Assembly: GCA_026417975.1 (NCBI GenBank)
Contig: JAOACD010000003.1
Location: 62,001 to 126,000, forward strand
From: Melioribacter sp.
GTDB lineage: Bacteria > Bacteroidota > Ignavibacteria > Ignavibacteriales > Melioribacteraceae
Length of the DNA stretch: 64,000 bases
Direction of reading: 5' to 3'
Shown here: positions 30,701 to 41,309 of the stretch, piece by piece
Position numbering within the stretch: position 1 is the stretch's first letter
How the letters are laid out: each line of letters starts with the position of its first letter
Translations under genes and position numbers: made by a program
The notes under the pieces: generated by a model
The model's input: only the letters and a program-made list of their open reading frames with translations
Databases searched by the model: none
Told to the model about the DNA's origin: nothing

Positions 30701-32128
30701 TTATTTAATCAAGATTTCTTGTGTTCTTAATGCTCTTGGAAATTGGCTTTTCAAACCCTCTTTCGAAAGAACAGCAGTTCCTAAAATTTCATTTTTATAT
30801 TTGATAATTTTTTGCCCAATATTACCTGTAATCTCTTTAATAGTTCCACCTTTAAAATAAATTTCTAATTCATCTTTATTTTTTAGCTCTATTACATTTT
30901 CTTTGGCATAAGAGCCTATAATTTGTGCACACGTAGAATAAAGTTCGATGATATTATTTTTGTCTATTGCACCAAATTTAGAACCTATTCTATTGAACAA
31001 ACCAGTATTTTCTGTTTCCCAACTTTCATTGATAAAGTACAAATCCTTGCTTCTTAAAACATATTTGTAATTTTCAAATATTTCTTTTGGAATGCCATAA
31101 TAGTCAGATACACGCATTAAGTAATCATTAATTTTAGTACTGGATGAACTTAATAGTGGAATATTTTTTTCAGGAAGCAATCTTTCAGTTTCTGATTTTA
31201 TAGCATCTTTTTTAATTAACTTGCATATAAAAAAGCCTTCCGATTCAACTTCCCAAGGTAGAATCCTTTTTGCTTTGGATAAAGATTTATTTAATTCTTC
31301 GTTATTATATTTTGTATATGCTGAATGACTTTTTATAGGGAGATTTATTTCTTCTAATTCAACTGGAAATTTTTTTAATATTTTGTTTAGAATAAGCTCA
31401 TTTTCTTCGAATGTTATAGTGCATGTTGAATAAACAATTTCTCCACCAACTTTAAGCATTTTAATTGCACTTAATAAAAGCTTATATTGAATATCTGTAA
31501 TACCTGTAAGCTTATTTGTATTCCACCAATTGCTAACCTCTCCCTTCTTTTGAACAATTCCAAGTGCGCTACATGGTACATCAACTAAAATTTTATCAAA
31601 ATAATTTTCAAAGTATTTACTTAATAACTCACCTCTCTTGTTCAAAATTCCAACGTTTAGTGAGTTCATTTTGTCAATATTAAACATTAATACTCTTAGT
31701 CTATCAAGTGAAAAATCGTTTGCTATTAAAGTCCCTTTGTTATTCATTAGTTCTGAAAGCTGTGTAGTCTTTGAACCAGGAGCTGCACATAAATCCAGAA
31801 CTTTTTCGTTTTCAGATGGATTCAATGCTAAAGCAGGTATCATCGAAGAAAGACTTTGAATGTAATAATGCCCTAGAATAAAATAAATTGTTTTTCCTAC
31901 AAACTCTTCTCCTTTTGAAACTCTGTATGCATTTCTTAAAGAATCAATTTTTTCTAATTCTATTCCATAACTTCTTAAGTTATCTAATAATAAAGTAATG
32001 TCAACCTTACTTGAAATTCTTATACATGGTTTATAATTGCTGTTATAATATTCTCTGTATTTTTCTAAATATTCTTCGCCAAAATGCTTTTCGATGTACT
32101 CTATAATTTTATTACTAAGGAGAATCAT
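30701..32128 (-). CDS. RsmB/RsmF-like RNA m5C methyltransferase
   Basis: VLDLCAAPGSKTTQLSELM; DKILVDVPCSALGIV; EIVYSTCTITFEENELI (two catalytic Cys). Confidence 0.9.
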   Translation of the reverse strand: MILLSNKIIEYIEKHFGEEYLEKYREYYNSNYKPCIRISSKVDITLLLDNLRSYGIELEKIDSLRNAYRVSKGEEFVGKTIYFILGHYYIQSLSSMIPALALNPSENEKVLDLCAAPGSKTTQLSELMNNKGTLIANDFSLDRLRVLMFNIDKMNSLNVGILNKRGELLSKYFENYFDKILVDVPCSALGIVQKKGEVSNWWNTNKLTGITDIQYKLLLSAIKMLKVGGEIVYSTCTITFEENELILNKILKKFPVELEEINLPIKSHSAYTKYNNEELNKSLSKAKRILPWEVESEGFFICKLIKKDAIKSETERLLPEKNIPLLSSSSTKINDYLMRVSDYYGIPKEIFENYKYVLRSKDLYFINESWETENTGLFNRIGSKFGAIDKNNIIELYSTCAQIIGSYAKENVIELKNKDELEIYFKGGTIKEITGNIGQKIIKYKNEILGTAVLSKEGLKSQFPRALRTQEILIK

Positions 32129-32131
32129 TTT

Positions 32132-32557
32132 TTAGAGTCTGATAAGATTAAGTAAATTAAATATTTGATTTGAGATATAAGCAAAATTTCTCGATTGAGG
32201 AAAGTTTTCCTTATAATCTTTTTCAATGTTCCTTAAAATATTATCAATGTAGTTTTCGTACGACTTTACTGCCATTTTAATTTCTTCTGAATTTTTTGGC
32301 ATAGTAATTTTTAGTGGTTTTTCTCTATTTGCATACAAAATATATTTTGCTTTATAAAAATCGTTAAGGTGAAAAATTATATTTCCATCGTTATCTATAA
32401 TTTCATAGCTATCGAATAGTGGTGGAGTAAGAATAAGATTTTTACCTGGCACATCTATAATTTCACATTCACAATTTGAAATAAAATCATTAGGGAAATG
32501 TTTTAGTTCTGTTTTAATTTTATTAACACTTTTTGATATAAAATCTTTTTCTGTCAT
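32132..32557 (-). CDS. Hypothetical protein
   Basis: 141-aa ORF in an operon-like run; no family recognised. Confidence 0.6.
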   Translation of the reverse strand: MTEKDFISKSVNKIKTELKHFPNDFISNCECEIIDVPGKNLILTPPLFDSYEIIDNDGNIIFHLNDFYKAKYILYANREKPLKITMPKNSEEIKMAVKSYENYIDNILRNIEKDYKENFPQSRNFAYISNQIFNLLNLIRL

Positions 32558-32567
32558 AAAAATAAAT

Positions 32568-33716
32568 TTACCTAATCGGTTTAAAATTTAGATCAATTTC
32601 CTCTGGTTTTTCAATCCAATCGGCAACGAATACATTTGTTTCTCTCGAAGGTTTTCTGTCTTTATTACGATTAGAACAAAAAACTAACTTTTTGCCATCA
32701 AATGAAAACATTGGAAAAGCATCAAAACTTTTAGAGTTAGTAATTTGTTGAAGGTTAGTTCCATCAATATTAATCATAAAAATATCGAATCTTCTTCCAC
32801 CTTCTTTTAAAGAATGGTGATTAGAAGAAAATAAAATTTTTTTCCCATCTGGATGAAAAAAAGGAGCCCAGTTTGCGCCTGGCAAGTTTGTAACTTGTCG
32901 AACATTTTTCCCATCGATATCAGAAATGAAAATATTTAGTTCTTTAGGTTCAACGTAGCCTTCTGTTAATAATTTTTTATAATGTTCTGCCTCTTCTCCT
33001 TTTGGTCTACTTGCTCTCCAAACTATATATTTAGAATCTCTCGAAAAAAAAGCACCACCATCATAACCAAGTTCATTTGTAATCTGTACTAATTTCCCCG
33101 TTGCAATTTCATATCGCCATAAATCTAAATCTCCAGACCTTGTTGATGTAAATACAATATATTTCCCATCAGGGGAAACTGTAGCTTCAGCATCATATCC
33201 ATTCCCACCAATTAATACTTTTGGATTAGAACCATTGCTATCGGCTATGTAAATATCATAAGTTTTGTAGATTGGCCATACATATCTCCCATTCGAAAAC
33301 ATTTTTGATTCAGGACATTTTTCATCGGCAGCATGTGTTGATGAATAAATTATTCTTCCATCTGGTAAAAAATAACTACATGTTGTTCTTCCTTTTCCTG
33401 TCGAAACAAGTTTGTAAAAATTGTTTCCTTCTACTGGTGTTCCATTTGAGTTCATTATGAAAATTTGATCACATCCTTGGGGATTAATTTTATTCCAATC
33501 ACTTTGAAATATTAGTTTTCTATTATCAAAGCTCCAATATGCTTCTGCATTATTACCTCCAAATGTAAGTTGACGAATGTTTCTTAAATGTATTTCTCCT
33601 TCGTATCTTAAAGAATCTTTAGAAGGATCATAATGCTTAATTGCAGAATTTTTAAAACCTAGTGTAAATAAAATAGCTACTATTATTACATTTATAATAA
33701 AGAATGTGCTTTTCAT
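32568..33716 (-). CDS. TolB-like PD40 beta-propeller protein
   Basis: Signal peptide/TM; repeated ATVSPDGKYIVFTSTRSGDLDLW, FHPDGKKILFSSN, FSFDGKKLVFCSNR. Confidence 0.88.
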   Translation of the reverse strand: MKSTFFIINVIIVAILFTLGFKNSAIKHYDPSKDSLRYEGEIHLRNIRQLTFGGNNAEAYWSFDNRKLIFQSDWNKINPQGCDQIFIMNSNGTPVEGNNFYKLVSTGKGRTTCSYFLPDGRIIYSSTHAADEKCPESKMFSNGRYVWPIYKTYDIYIADSNGSNPKVLIGGNGYDAEATVSPDGKYIVFTSTRSGDLDLWRYEIATGKLVQITNELGYDGGAFFSRDSKYIVWRASRPKGEEAEHYKKLLTEGYVEPKELNIFISDIDGKNVRQVTNLPGANWAPFFHPDGKKILFSSNHHSLKEGGRRFDIFMINIDGTNLQQITNSKSFDAFPMFSFDGKKLVFCSNRNKDRKPSRETNVFVADWIEKPEEIDLNFKPIR

Positions 33717-33732
33717 AGGTTAGCTTTTTTAA

Positions 33733-34515
33733 TTATTGAATTTTGATAACTTTTTTGTCTTTTTTTAGTATTAACAAAAAGCCAGCAATTATAAATGGTA
33801 TACTTAACAATTGTCCCATATTTAAAGGTAGGTATTGTTCAAAATAAGTTTGATCTTCTTTAATGAATTCCACAAAAAATCTAAATGTGAAAACTAAGGT
33901 AAAAAATAATCCAAGTAGCAAACCATTTTTAAATCTTTTAGAACGAAGGTAATAAACAAAAAGAAAAACGAAAATTATAAAGTAAGCAATTGATTCGAAA
34001 AGTTGTGCTGGATAGCGGGGAACATTATCCACAGCAGTAAAAATAAATCCCCACGATGCATTTGTTGGTTTACCAATAATTTCTGAATTAAATAAATTTC
34101 CTAGTCGAATAAAAGAACCTCCTAGTGCTGTTGGAATAGCAATTCTATCGAGTAACCATAAATATGAATATTGTGGATGCTTTTTAATGAAAAAATAAAG
34201 AGCTATTAAAATTCCAACAGCTCCACCATGACTTGCTAAACCGCCTTTCCAAACTTGAATAATTTCAAGTGGATGTTTTATGTAGTAATCTGGATTATAA
34301 AACAAACAGTGTCCTAATCGTGCCCCAATAATTGTTCCCCAAATCATATACCAAAGTAAATCATTCAAATCGTGTACATTTCTTTTTTCTTGTTTGAAAA
34401 TAAATGACATTATTTGGTAGCCAATTAAAAAGCCAAGCGCAAAAAGTAATCCATACCATCTTATAGATAAAAATCCAATTTTGATAATTTCTGGACTTAC
34501 ATCCCAATAAATCAA
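33733..34515 (-). CDS. lgt: Prolipoprotein diacylglyceryl transferase
   Basis: IRWYGLLFALGFLIGY; IGARLGHCLFYNPDYY; GGLASHGGAVGI; GNLFNSEIIGKPT. Confidence 0.97.
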   Translation of the reverse strand: MIYWDVSPEIIKIGFLSIRWYGLLFALGFLIGYQIMSFIFKQEKRNVHDLNDLLWYMIWGTIIGARLGHCLFYNPDYYIKHPLEIIQVWKGGLASHGGAVGILIALYFFIKKHPQYSYLWLLDRIAIPTALGGSFIRLGNLFNSEIIGKPTNASWGFIFTAVDNVPRYPAQLFESIAYFIIFVFLFVYYLRSKRFKNGLLLGLFFTLVFTFRFFVEFIKEDQTYFEQYLPLNMGQLLSIPFIIAGFLLILKKDKKVIKIQ

Positions 34516-34856
34516 TTAAATCCTCTTCAATATATTCTTAGTATAAACAAATTTAGCAATGATTTCATAATTAACCAAAGAAGTAAAATGAAAAGTTTTA
34601 GTCAAATAAAACATTCACTTCCTTTTTGAGCTTTCCTTATTCTAAGTTTTTTAATCACTCTAAGCTTTTTAGTTATAATAACGCAAAGTTCAAAGATAAC
34701 AATAGTTTTTTTGTTATTAACAAATGCATACATTTTACTAAATGACTTCCAGAACAAAAATACTTAATAACTTAAATTAATTTTGCAATTTTATTAGAAT
34801 TACTAATCTGTAATTGATATTTTTGAACTAAAAAAGACTTTTGTAAAGGTAAACAT

Positions 34857-37346
34857 ATGGCACTTAAAAAAGCACTAAAACATAATGAGCTAAGACCAGA
34901 AGATTTAAAATGGACTTGCGACCCAAAGTTTTTTGAATTTGAAAGCACTGAAAAACTTGAGCCAATAGAAGGAATAGTTGGACAAGAACGTGCCCTTAAA
35001 GCATTGAAAATTGGTGTTGAACTCAAAAGTCAAGGTTATAATGTTTTTGTAACAGGACTTTCTGGTACAGGTAAACTAACGTCCATTAAAAAAATGCTTG
35101 AATCTATTGCCCCCGACTGTGCAAGCGAGCTTTATGATTATGCCTATGTCAATAATTTCAAAGACGAAGATAGACCCCTACTGCTCCAATTTCCAGCTGG
35201 CATGGCAAAAAAGTTTAAACGCGATTTAAATAGAGCAATAAAATTTTTACAAGAAAGAATTCCACAAGTGTTATCAACAGAACCTTTTGTTTCAAAGAAG
35301 AAGCAAATTCTTTCAGATTATACTAAACAACAAAGAGCTATTATGATGAGTTTCGAAGATAAGTTGCGTAAGGATAATTTTACACTTGGCGAAGTCAAAA
35401 TGGGAGAAATGGTTCGTCCAGAAATTTTTGCCGTAATTGATAATCAGCCTTTCTTTGTAACTCAACTTCAAGATTTGGTAAACGAAAAAAAAATTACTCA
35501 AGACCAAGCTCAAGAAATCTTTAATAAGTATACTTCCTATCAAGAAGAACTTCAGCAAGTTTTTAAGGATAGCTTAAAACTAACACAAGATTTTCAAGAA
35601 AAGATTACACAACTCGAAACCGAAGCTGTAAAAGTAATTGTACAAGTAACAATTGAAGATTTAAAGAAAAAATATAAATTCAAAAAAGTTAGATATTACC
35701 TTGACCAGGTGATGGAAAGTATTATTCTTAATCTCGATATATTCAAAGGTCAACGCCCAGCTCAAGAAGAAACAGAAAGTGGAATTATTGTAGATTACTT
35801 CAAAGAATATGAAGTTAATATTATACTTGACAATTCCCATACTAAAGAATGTCCTGTTATTATCGAAACAAGCCCAACTTATACAAACTTATTTGGAACA
35901 ATAGAAAGAATAAGTGATGGGCATGGGGGATGGTATGCGGATTTTACAAGAATTAAAGCTGGCTCTCTTTTAAGAGCAAATGGTGGATATCTTGTAATTA
36001 ATGCTCTTGATGCACTTAGCGAACCTGGTGTATGGAAATCGTTAAAACGTGTTTTACTTTATGGTAAATTAGAAATTCAAGACCTTGCTAATCTTTATCA
36101 ATTAGCACCTACTATTCTTAAACCAGAACCTATTCAAATTGATGCAAAAGTTATTTTGATTGGAAATAATTACATTTATTCAATACTCTCTTTTTATGAA
36201 GACGACTTTAATAAAATCTTTAAAATAAAAGCCGATTTTGATTATGAAATGCCAAGAACCGAAAAGGCTTTAATTGAATATGCAAGAGTTGTCAAAAAAT
36301 TAATCCAAACAGAAAAACTTCTTGAGTTCGATAAATCCGCAATTGCAAAAATTATTGAATACGGTGCAAGATATGCAGGCGAAAAAAATAAATTAACAAC
36401 AAGATTTGCTTACATTGCAGATTTGGTTCGAGAAGCAAGTTTTTGGGCTAAAGATAATGGAGATAAAATTGTAACAGATTATCACGTTGTCCAAGCTTAC
36501 GAAGCTTCAAAAGAACGCCATGGCCTTTATGAATCTAAAATTTCTCAAATGATTGAAGAAGGAACTCTTTTAATTGATACAGAAGGAGAACGTGTAGGAA
36601 CTATTAATGCTTTAGTAGTTTACCAAAGTGGTTCTTATTCTTTTGGAAAACCTTCAAGAATTACTGCTTCTGTTTCTCTTGGTAGTGGAAATATTATTAA
36701 TGTGGAACGAGAAGCTGGACTTAGTGGCAATACTCACAATAAAGGTGTCTTAATTATTTCTGGATATTTTAGAGAAAAATTTGGGAAAAAAATTCCTTTA
36801 TCATTTAATGCAAGCTTGGTATTTGAACAAGGATATAGTTATATTGATGGAGACAGTGCTTCAATTACAGAAATTTGTGCTTTGCTTTCTGCTCTCTCCG
36901 GTATCCCAATAAAACAATCTATAGCTATTACAGGCTCTGTAAACCAAAAAGGGGAAATTCAACCAATAGGTGGAGTAAACGAAAAAATCGAAGGCTTCTT
37001 TGATGTTTGTAAAAAGAAAGGACTTAATGGAAATCACGGCGTTGTAATCCCAATTCAAAATGTTAAAGACCTTATGTTAAAAGACGAAGTTATTAACGCT
37101 GTCAAAGAAGGAAAATTCCACATTTATCCAGTCTCTACTGTTGACGAAGCTATAGAAATTTTAACCGGTGTTAAAGCTGGCAAAGTTCTCAAAAACGGTA
37201 AACATGAACCAAATACTGTCTTTGGTCTTGTTGAAAAAGAATTAATTGCAATGAAAAAAAGATTAAAAGGAACTACTCCTAAAAAATCTGATTCAGAACA
37301 AAAAGAAAATAATCCTAAATCAAATAAGAGCAAGAAAAAGAAATGA
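34857..37346 (+). CDS. Lon-like AAA_32-type ATP-dependent protease
   Basis: EGIVGQERALKALKIGVELKSQGYNVFVTGLSGTGKLTSIKKML; catalytic Ser DGDSASITEICALLSALSGIPIKQ, catalytic Lys GGVNEKIEGFFDVCKKKG. Confidence 0.92.
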   Translation: MALKKALKHNELRPEDLKWTCDPKFFEFESTEKLEPIEGIVGQERALKALKIGVELKSQGYNVFVTGLSGTGKLTSIKKMLESIAPDCASELYDYAYVNNFKDEDRPLLLQFPAGMAKKFKRDLNRAIKFLQERIPQVLSTEPFVSKKKQILSDYTKQQRAIMMSFEDKLRKDNFTLGEVKMGEMVRPEIFAVIDNQPFFVTQLQDLVNEKKITQDQAQEIFNKYTSYQEELQQVFKDSLKLTQDFQEKITQLETEAVKVIVQVTIEDLKKKYKFKKVRYYLDQVMESIILNLDIFKGQRPAQEETESGIIVDYFKEYEVNIILDNSHTKECPVIIETSPTYTNLFGTIERISDGHGGWYADFTRIKAGSLLRANGGYLVINALDALSEPGVWKSLKRVLLYGKLEIQDLANLYQLAPTILKPEPIQIDAKVILIGNNYIYSILSFYEDDFNKIFKIKADFDYEMPRTEKALIEYARVVKKLIQTEKLLEFDKSAIAKIIEYGARYAGEKNKLTTRFAYIADLVREASFWAKDNGDKIVTDYHVVQAYEASKERHGLYESKISQMIEEGTLLIDTEGERVGTINALVVYQSGSYSFGKPSRITASVSLGSGNIINVEREAGLSGNTHNKGVLIISGYFREKFGKKIPLSFNASLVFEQGYSYIDGDSASITEICALLSALSGIPIKQSIAITGSVNQKGEIQPIGGVNEKIEGFFDVCKKKGLNGNHGVVIPIQNVKDLMLKDEVINAVKEGKFHIYPVSTVDEAIEILTGVKAGKVLKNGKHEPNTVFGLVEKELIAMKKRLKGTTPKKSDSEQKENNPKSNKSKKKK

Positions 37347-38764
37347 GTTTCGCTAAAACAAAAATTCTTGTAACAATTGGTCCTGCTACAGATAAAAAAG
37401 AAATATTAGAAAAAGTTATTGATGCCGGTGCAGATGGTTTTAGATTGAATTTCTCGCACGGCAATCATGACTACTTTGAAAAAATCTTTAATCTGATAAA
37501 CGATATTTGCGTTGAAAAATCTCTTCCTATCCCTATACTTGTAGATTTGCAAGGACCTAAAATAAGAATAGGTGACCTATCTGAACCAGAAATTGAAATC
37601 TATTCTGGAGATTTATTAGAAATTACAATTAATGATATTCTTGGAACTAAAGAAAAAATATCAACAAGTTATAAAAGTCTTGTTGCAGATTCTCAAATAG
37701 GAAATACAATTTTAATCGATGATGGCCTTATTAAACTCCAAATTAAAGATAAAACAAAAGATTCTGTAATCTGCAAAGTAATTGAAGGTGGAATCTTACG
37801 TCCAAAGAAAGGAATGAATTTGCCAGGAATGAAATTAAGCACTCCATCTGTTACAGAAAAGGATTTTGCAGATTTAGAATTTGCACTTAAACATCGTGTC
37901 GATTTTATAGCACTCTCCTTTGTGCGAAGTGAAAATGATATTATAAATCTAAGAAATTGGCTCGAAAGTAAAGGTTATAAAATCCCAATTATTGCTAAGA
38001 TAGAAAAAGAAGAAGCTGTTAAAAATTTTGAGAAAATTTTGGAAGTCTCTGATGGAATTATGATAGCTCGAGGAGATTTAGGTGTTGAAATGGGCTCGCA
38101 AGCTGTTCCTATTATTCAAAAGAAAATTATAAGAAGATGTAACGAAGTAGGTAAACTTGTTATTACTGCAACTCAAATGCTCGAATCGATGATTCATAAT
38201 CCTGTGCCTACAAGAGCAGAAGCTTCTGACATCGCAAATGCTGTTTGGGATGGTACCGATGTTGTTATGCTTAGTGGCGAAACTTCTGTTGGAAATTTCC
38301 CTATCGAAGCAGTTAGTGTTATGAATAAAATTTTACTTACTACCGAAGCAGAATCTGGAATGCGTAAAAAAGTTAATTATCAAATCCCTGTAGATATTTT
38401 TGAAAATATGATTGATGCAAGCGGCGCAGCTGTTGTTAAAGCAGCTGAACAGTTAAATGCTTCTGCTATCGTAATTTTTACTCATCTTGGTATTAAAGCT
38501 AGCATCGTTTCTAAATTTAGACCACAAGCTAACCTTTTTGCAATCTCAGATAAATTTGAAACGCTTAATACTCTTAATCTTCATTGGGGAATTAAACCTT
38601 TCTTCTTAGATAAAATTAGAGATGAAGAAAGTGCTATTTGTAATTCACTCAAATTACTTAAGGAAAAAGACTTAATTAAAGAAGGCAATGTTGTTATTTT
38701 TACCGCAGGCGAACCTATGAACGATAAAGGTAGAAGAACTTGGATGAGAATGCTTGTGGTTTGA
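37343..38764 (+). CDS. pyk: Pyruvate kinase
   Basis: TKILVTIGPATDKKEILEKVIDAGADGFRLNFSHGNH; IIAKIEKEEAVKNFEKIL..GIMIARGDLGVEM; ATQMLESMIHNPVPTRAEASDIANAVWDGTD. Confidence 0.97.
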   Translation: MSFAKTKILVTIGPATDKKEILEKVIDAGADGFRLNFSHGNHDYFEKIFNLINDICVEKSLPIPILVDLQGPKIRIGDLSEPEIEIYSGDLLEITINDILGTKEKISTSYKSLVADSQIGNTILIDDGLIKLQIKDKTKDSVICKVIEGGILRPKKGMNLPGMKLSTPSVTEKDFADLEFALKHRVDFIALSFVRSENDIINLRNWLESKGYKIPIIAKIEKEEAVKNFEKILEVSDGIMIARGDLGVEMGSQAVPIIQKKIIRRCNEVGKLVITATQMLESMIHNPVPTRAEASDIANAVWDGTDVVMLSGETSVGNFPIEAVSVMNKILLTTEAESGMRKKVNYQIPVDIFENMIDASGAAVVKAAEQLNASAIVIFTHLGIKASIVSKFRPQANLFAISDKFETLNTLNLHWGIKPFFLDKIRDEESAICNSLKLLKEKDLIKEGNVVIFTAGEPMNDKGRRTWMRMLVV

Positions 38765-38894
38765 TATTAAGTTTATTAAAGCCTAAGTAATTTAAAAAAT
38801 CTAATTTGGAAAATTTTATGCAATGTAATGAATCTTAATCCTATTTTGTTAAATACTTTGCATTCTTTTCAAACCAAATCATTATTATTTTTGC

Positions 38895-39803
38895 ATGCAC
38901 TATAACTTAATAACAATACTTGGACCTACTGCAACAGGAAAAACTAAGTTAGCAGTTCGGTTGGCTTACCATTTTAATGGAGAAATTATTTCTGCAGATT
39001 CACGACAAGTCTATAAAAAAATGAATATCGGAACAGGAAAAGATTTAGATGAATATATCGTAAACGGAAAACTTATTCCATATCACCTAATCGATATAAT
39101 AGAACCAACAGAAGAATTCAATCTCTTTTTATTTAATAAATATTTTTACGAAGCCTTTGAAAAAATAACTTCAAAAAACAAAATACCATTTTTAGTTGGT
39201 GGAACTGGACTTTATCTTCACTCTATTCTTAAAGGCTATAAATTAAATAAAGTAGATTTTAGTAAAGAAAAGTATGATAACTTAAACAAACTTAGTATAG
39301 AAGAACTTAGAGAAAAATTAAAAAAACTTAATCCAAAACTTCATAATACTACCGACTTATTAATTAAAGATAGAATTATTCGAGCAATTATAATTTCTGA
39401 ACAAAAAAATTCTGAAAACCAAAACAATAAACCTGTAATAAATTCCCTTACTATTGGGATTAAATTAGAAAGAGAAAAAATTAAAGAACTAATAACTAAA
39501 AGATTAAAATATAGACTTGAACATGGAATGATAGAAGAAGTAAAAAATTTAATTGCAGAAGGAATTACTTACGATAAACTTGATTTCTTTGGACTCGAAT
39601 ATAAATACATTGGTAAGTATCTTAGGCATGAACTTAATTATAACGACATGTTTCAAAAACTTAATAGTGCAATCCACAATTTTGCAAAACGACAAATCAC
39701 TTGGTTTAGAAAAATGGAACGCGAAGGAATAAAAATTCATTGGATTGAAGGAGCTAATTTTCAGGAAGCAGAGAAAATTATTAAAGAAAATTATTTTGTA
39801 TGA
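38895..39803 (+). CDS. miaA: tRNA dimethylallyltransferase
   Basis: LGPTATGKTKLAVRLAYHFNGEIISADSRQVYKKMNIGTGK; FLVGGTGLYLHSIL. Confidence 0.96.
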   Translation: MHYNLITILGPTATGKTKLAVRLAYHFNGEIISADSRQVYKKMNIGTGKDLDEYIVNGKLIPYHLIDIIEPTEEFNLFLFNKYFYEAFEKITSKNKIPFLVGGTGLYLHSILKGYKLNKVDFSKEKYDNLNKLSIEELREKLKKLNPKLHNTTDLLIKDRIIRAIIISEQKNSENQNNKPVINSLTIGIKLEREKIKELITKRLKYRLEHGMIEEVKNLIAEGITYDKLDFFGLEYKYIGKYLRHELNYNDMFQKLNSAIHNFAKRQITWFRKMEREGIKIHWIEGANFQEAEKIIKENYFV

Positions 39804-41113
39804 GTAACCAAATATTACCATCATATGTAATTTCTTACCTAAAAAAATTTTCATCAAATAAATGGGAATTAGAAATTTCTCATAATAAAAAATTCAATAA
39901 TGTTATTGTTGTCCCAGCTATAGAAGAATTCGAAAATATTATTTGCCTTATAAATTCAATTTTAGAAATCGATAAAAAATACTTAGAAGAAACATTACTA
40001 CTCATTGTAATTAATAATCCACCAAACTGTAAAGAAGAAATTAAAAATAACAATAAAAAAACTATTGAATTATTAAGAAACATTATCTCAAAAAATAATA
40101 ATGAGCTTTCTAGATTATTTTGTAGTTCAAAGTTATATATTGGTTTGGTTGATGCTTCGAGTAAAGGAAAAGAATTGCCCGAAAAAGAAGCCGGAGCAGG
40201 TTTGGCAAGAAAAATAGGAATGGACTTAGCTTTAAAAGTTTTTGACTACAAAAACTCGAGAAAAAAAATTTTAATCTCTCTTGATGCCGATTGTATTGTG
40301 GAAAAAAATTATTTGACAGAAATTGTAAATGCTTTTAATGAAAAAAATATAAATGCTGCAACTGTATATTATGAACATATTCTGCCAGAAAATGAAGACA
40401 TTAAAAATGCAATTATTATGTACGAACTCTTTCTAAGATATTACGTTGCTGGCTTAAAATATGCTAATTCCCCTTATGCTTATCAATCAATTGGTTCTAC
40501 TATTGTGTGTACTGCAGAATATTATTGTAAAGCTGGTGGAATGAATAAAAGAAAAGCAGGCGAAGATTTTTATTTTCTCGAAAAATTAGCTAAGCTAACT
40601 TCAATTTATAAAATAAATAATACCACGGTTTACCCTTCGGCAAGAAGTTCTTTGCGCACTCCTTTTGGTACTGGTAAAACTATTTCTAAGTATCTGTCTA
40701 ATCCACAAAAAGAATTCTTAGTTTATAATCCACTTTGTTTTGATATTCTTAAAAATTGGTTAGATTTGTTTTATAGTAGTAATGTTAATGACGAAAATTA
40801 TTACATAAATAACTCAGAAAAAATTCATCCAGCACTAAAAAAATTTCTTGAAATAAATAAATTTGCAAAAGCATGGAAAAATATTTTGTTAAATTCAAAA
40901 ACCACAGAACAACTTACAAAACAAAAAACAATTTGGTTCGATGCTTTTAGAACTTTAAAACTTATTCACTATTTAAAAGAAAATTCTTTTCCACAAGTAA
41001 ATATTTTTTATGCAATTGATGAATTATTAAAAAGATTTTCTATTGCTCCATTAAATTTAGAAACAAAAGAAAAATATTTATTTACAATGCGTAACTTAAG
41101 CAAAGCAATTTAG
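39800..41113 (+). CDS. Glycosyltransferase family 2-like protein of uncertain function
   Basis: NNVIVVPAIEEFENIICLINSIL; EAGAGLARKIGMDLAL; ILISLDADCIVEKNYLTEIV; ATGA overlap with miaA. Confidence 0.7.
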   Translation: MSNQILPSYVISYLKKFSSNKWELEISHNKKFNNVIVVPAIEEFENIICLINSILEIDKKYLEETLLLIVINNPPNCKEEIKNNNKKTIELLRNIISKNNNELSRLFCSSKLYIGLVDASSKGKELPEKEAGAGLARKIGMDLALKVFDYKNSRKKILISLDADCIVEKNYLTEIVNAFNEKNINAATVYYEHILPENEDIKNAIIMYELFLRYYVAGLKYANSPYAYQSIGSTIVCTAEYYCKAGGMNKRKAGEDFYFLEKLAKLTSIYKINNTTVYPSARSSLRTPFGTGKTISKYLSNPQKEFLVYNPLCFDILKNWLDLFYSSNVNDENYYINNSEKIHPALKKFLEINKFAKAWKNILLNSKTTEQLTKQKTIWFDAFRTLKLIHYLKENSFPQVNIFYAIDELLKRFSIAPLNLETKEKYLFTMRNLSKAI

Positions 41114-41309
41114 CTTTCTTTTATAATCTTGAAAATTTCTATTGATAGTCTTTTTGAACCACATTAAAACAACATTTATAACGTAACTTTTTCACTTTAA
41201 TGCGAAAAAAATTCGCATCAAAAAATATTTTATTCTAAATTTATAAAACAAAATCGAAGATTTTAAAGATTGGCACAATTATTTCTTTAAAAAACAACTT
41301 GAGATTTTT

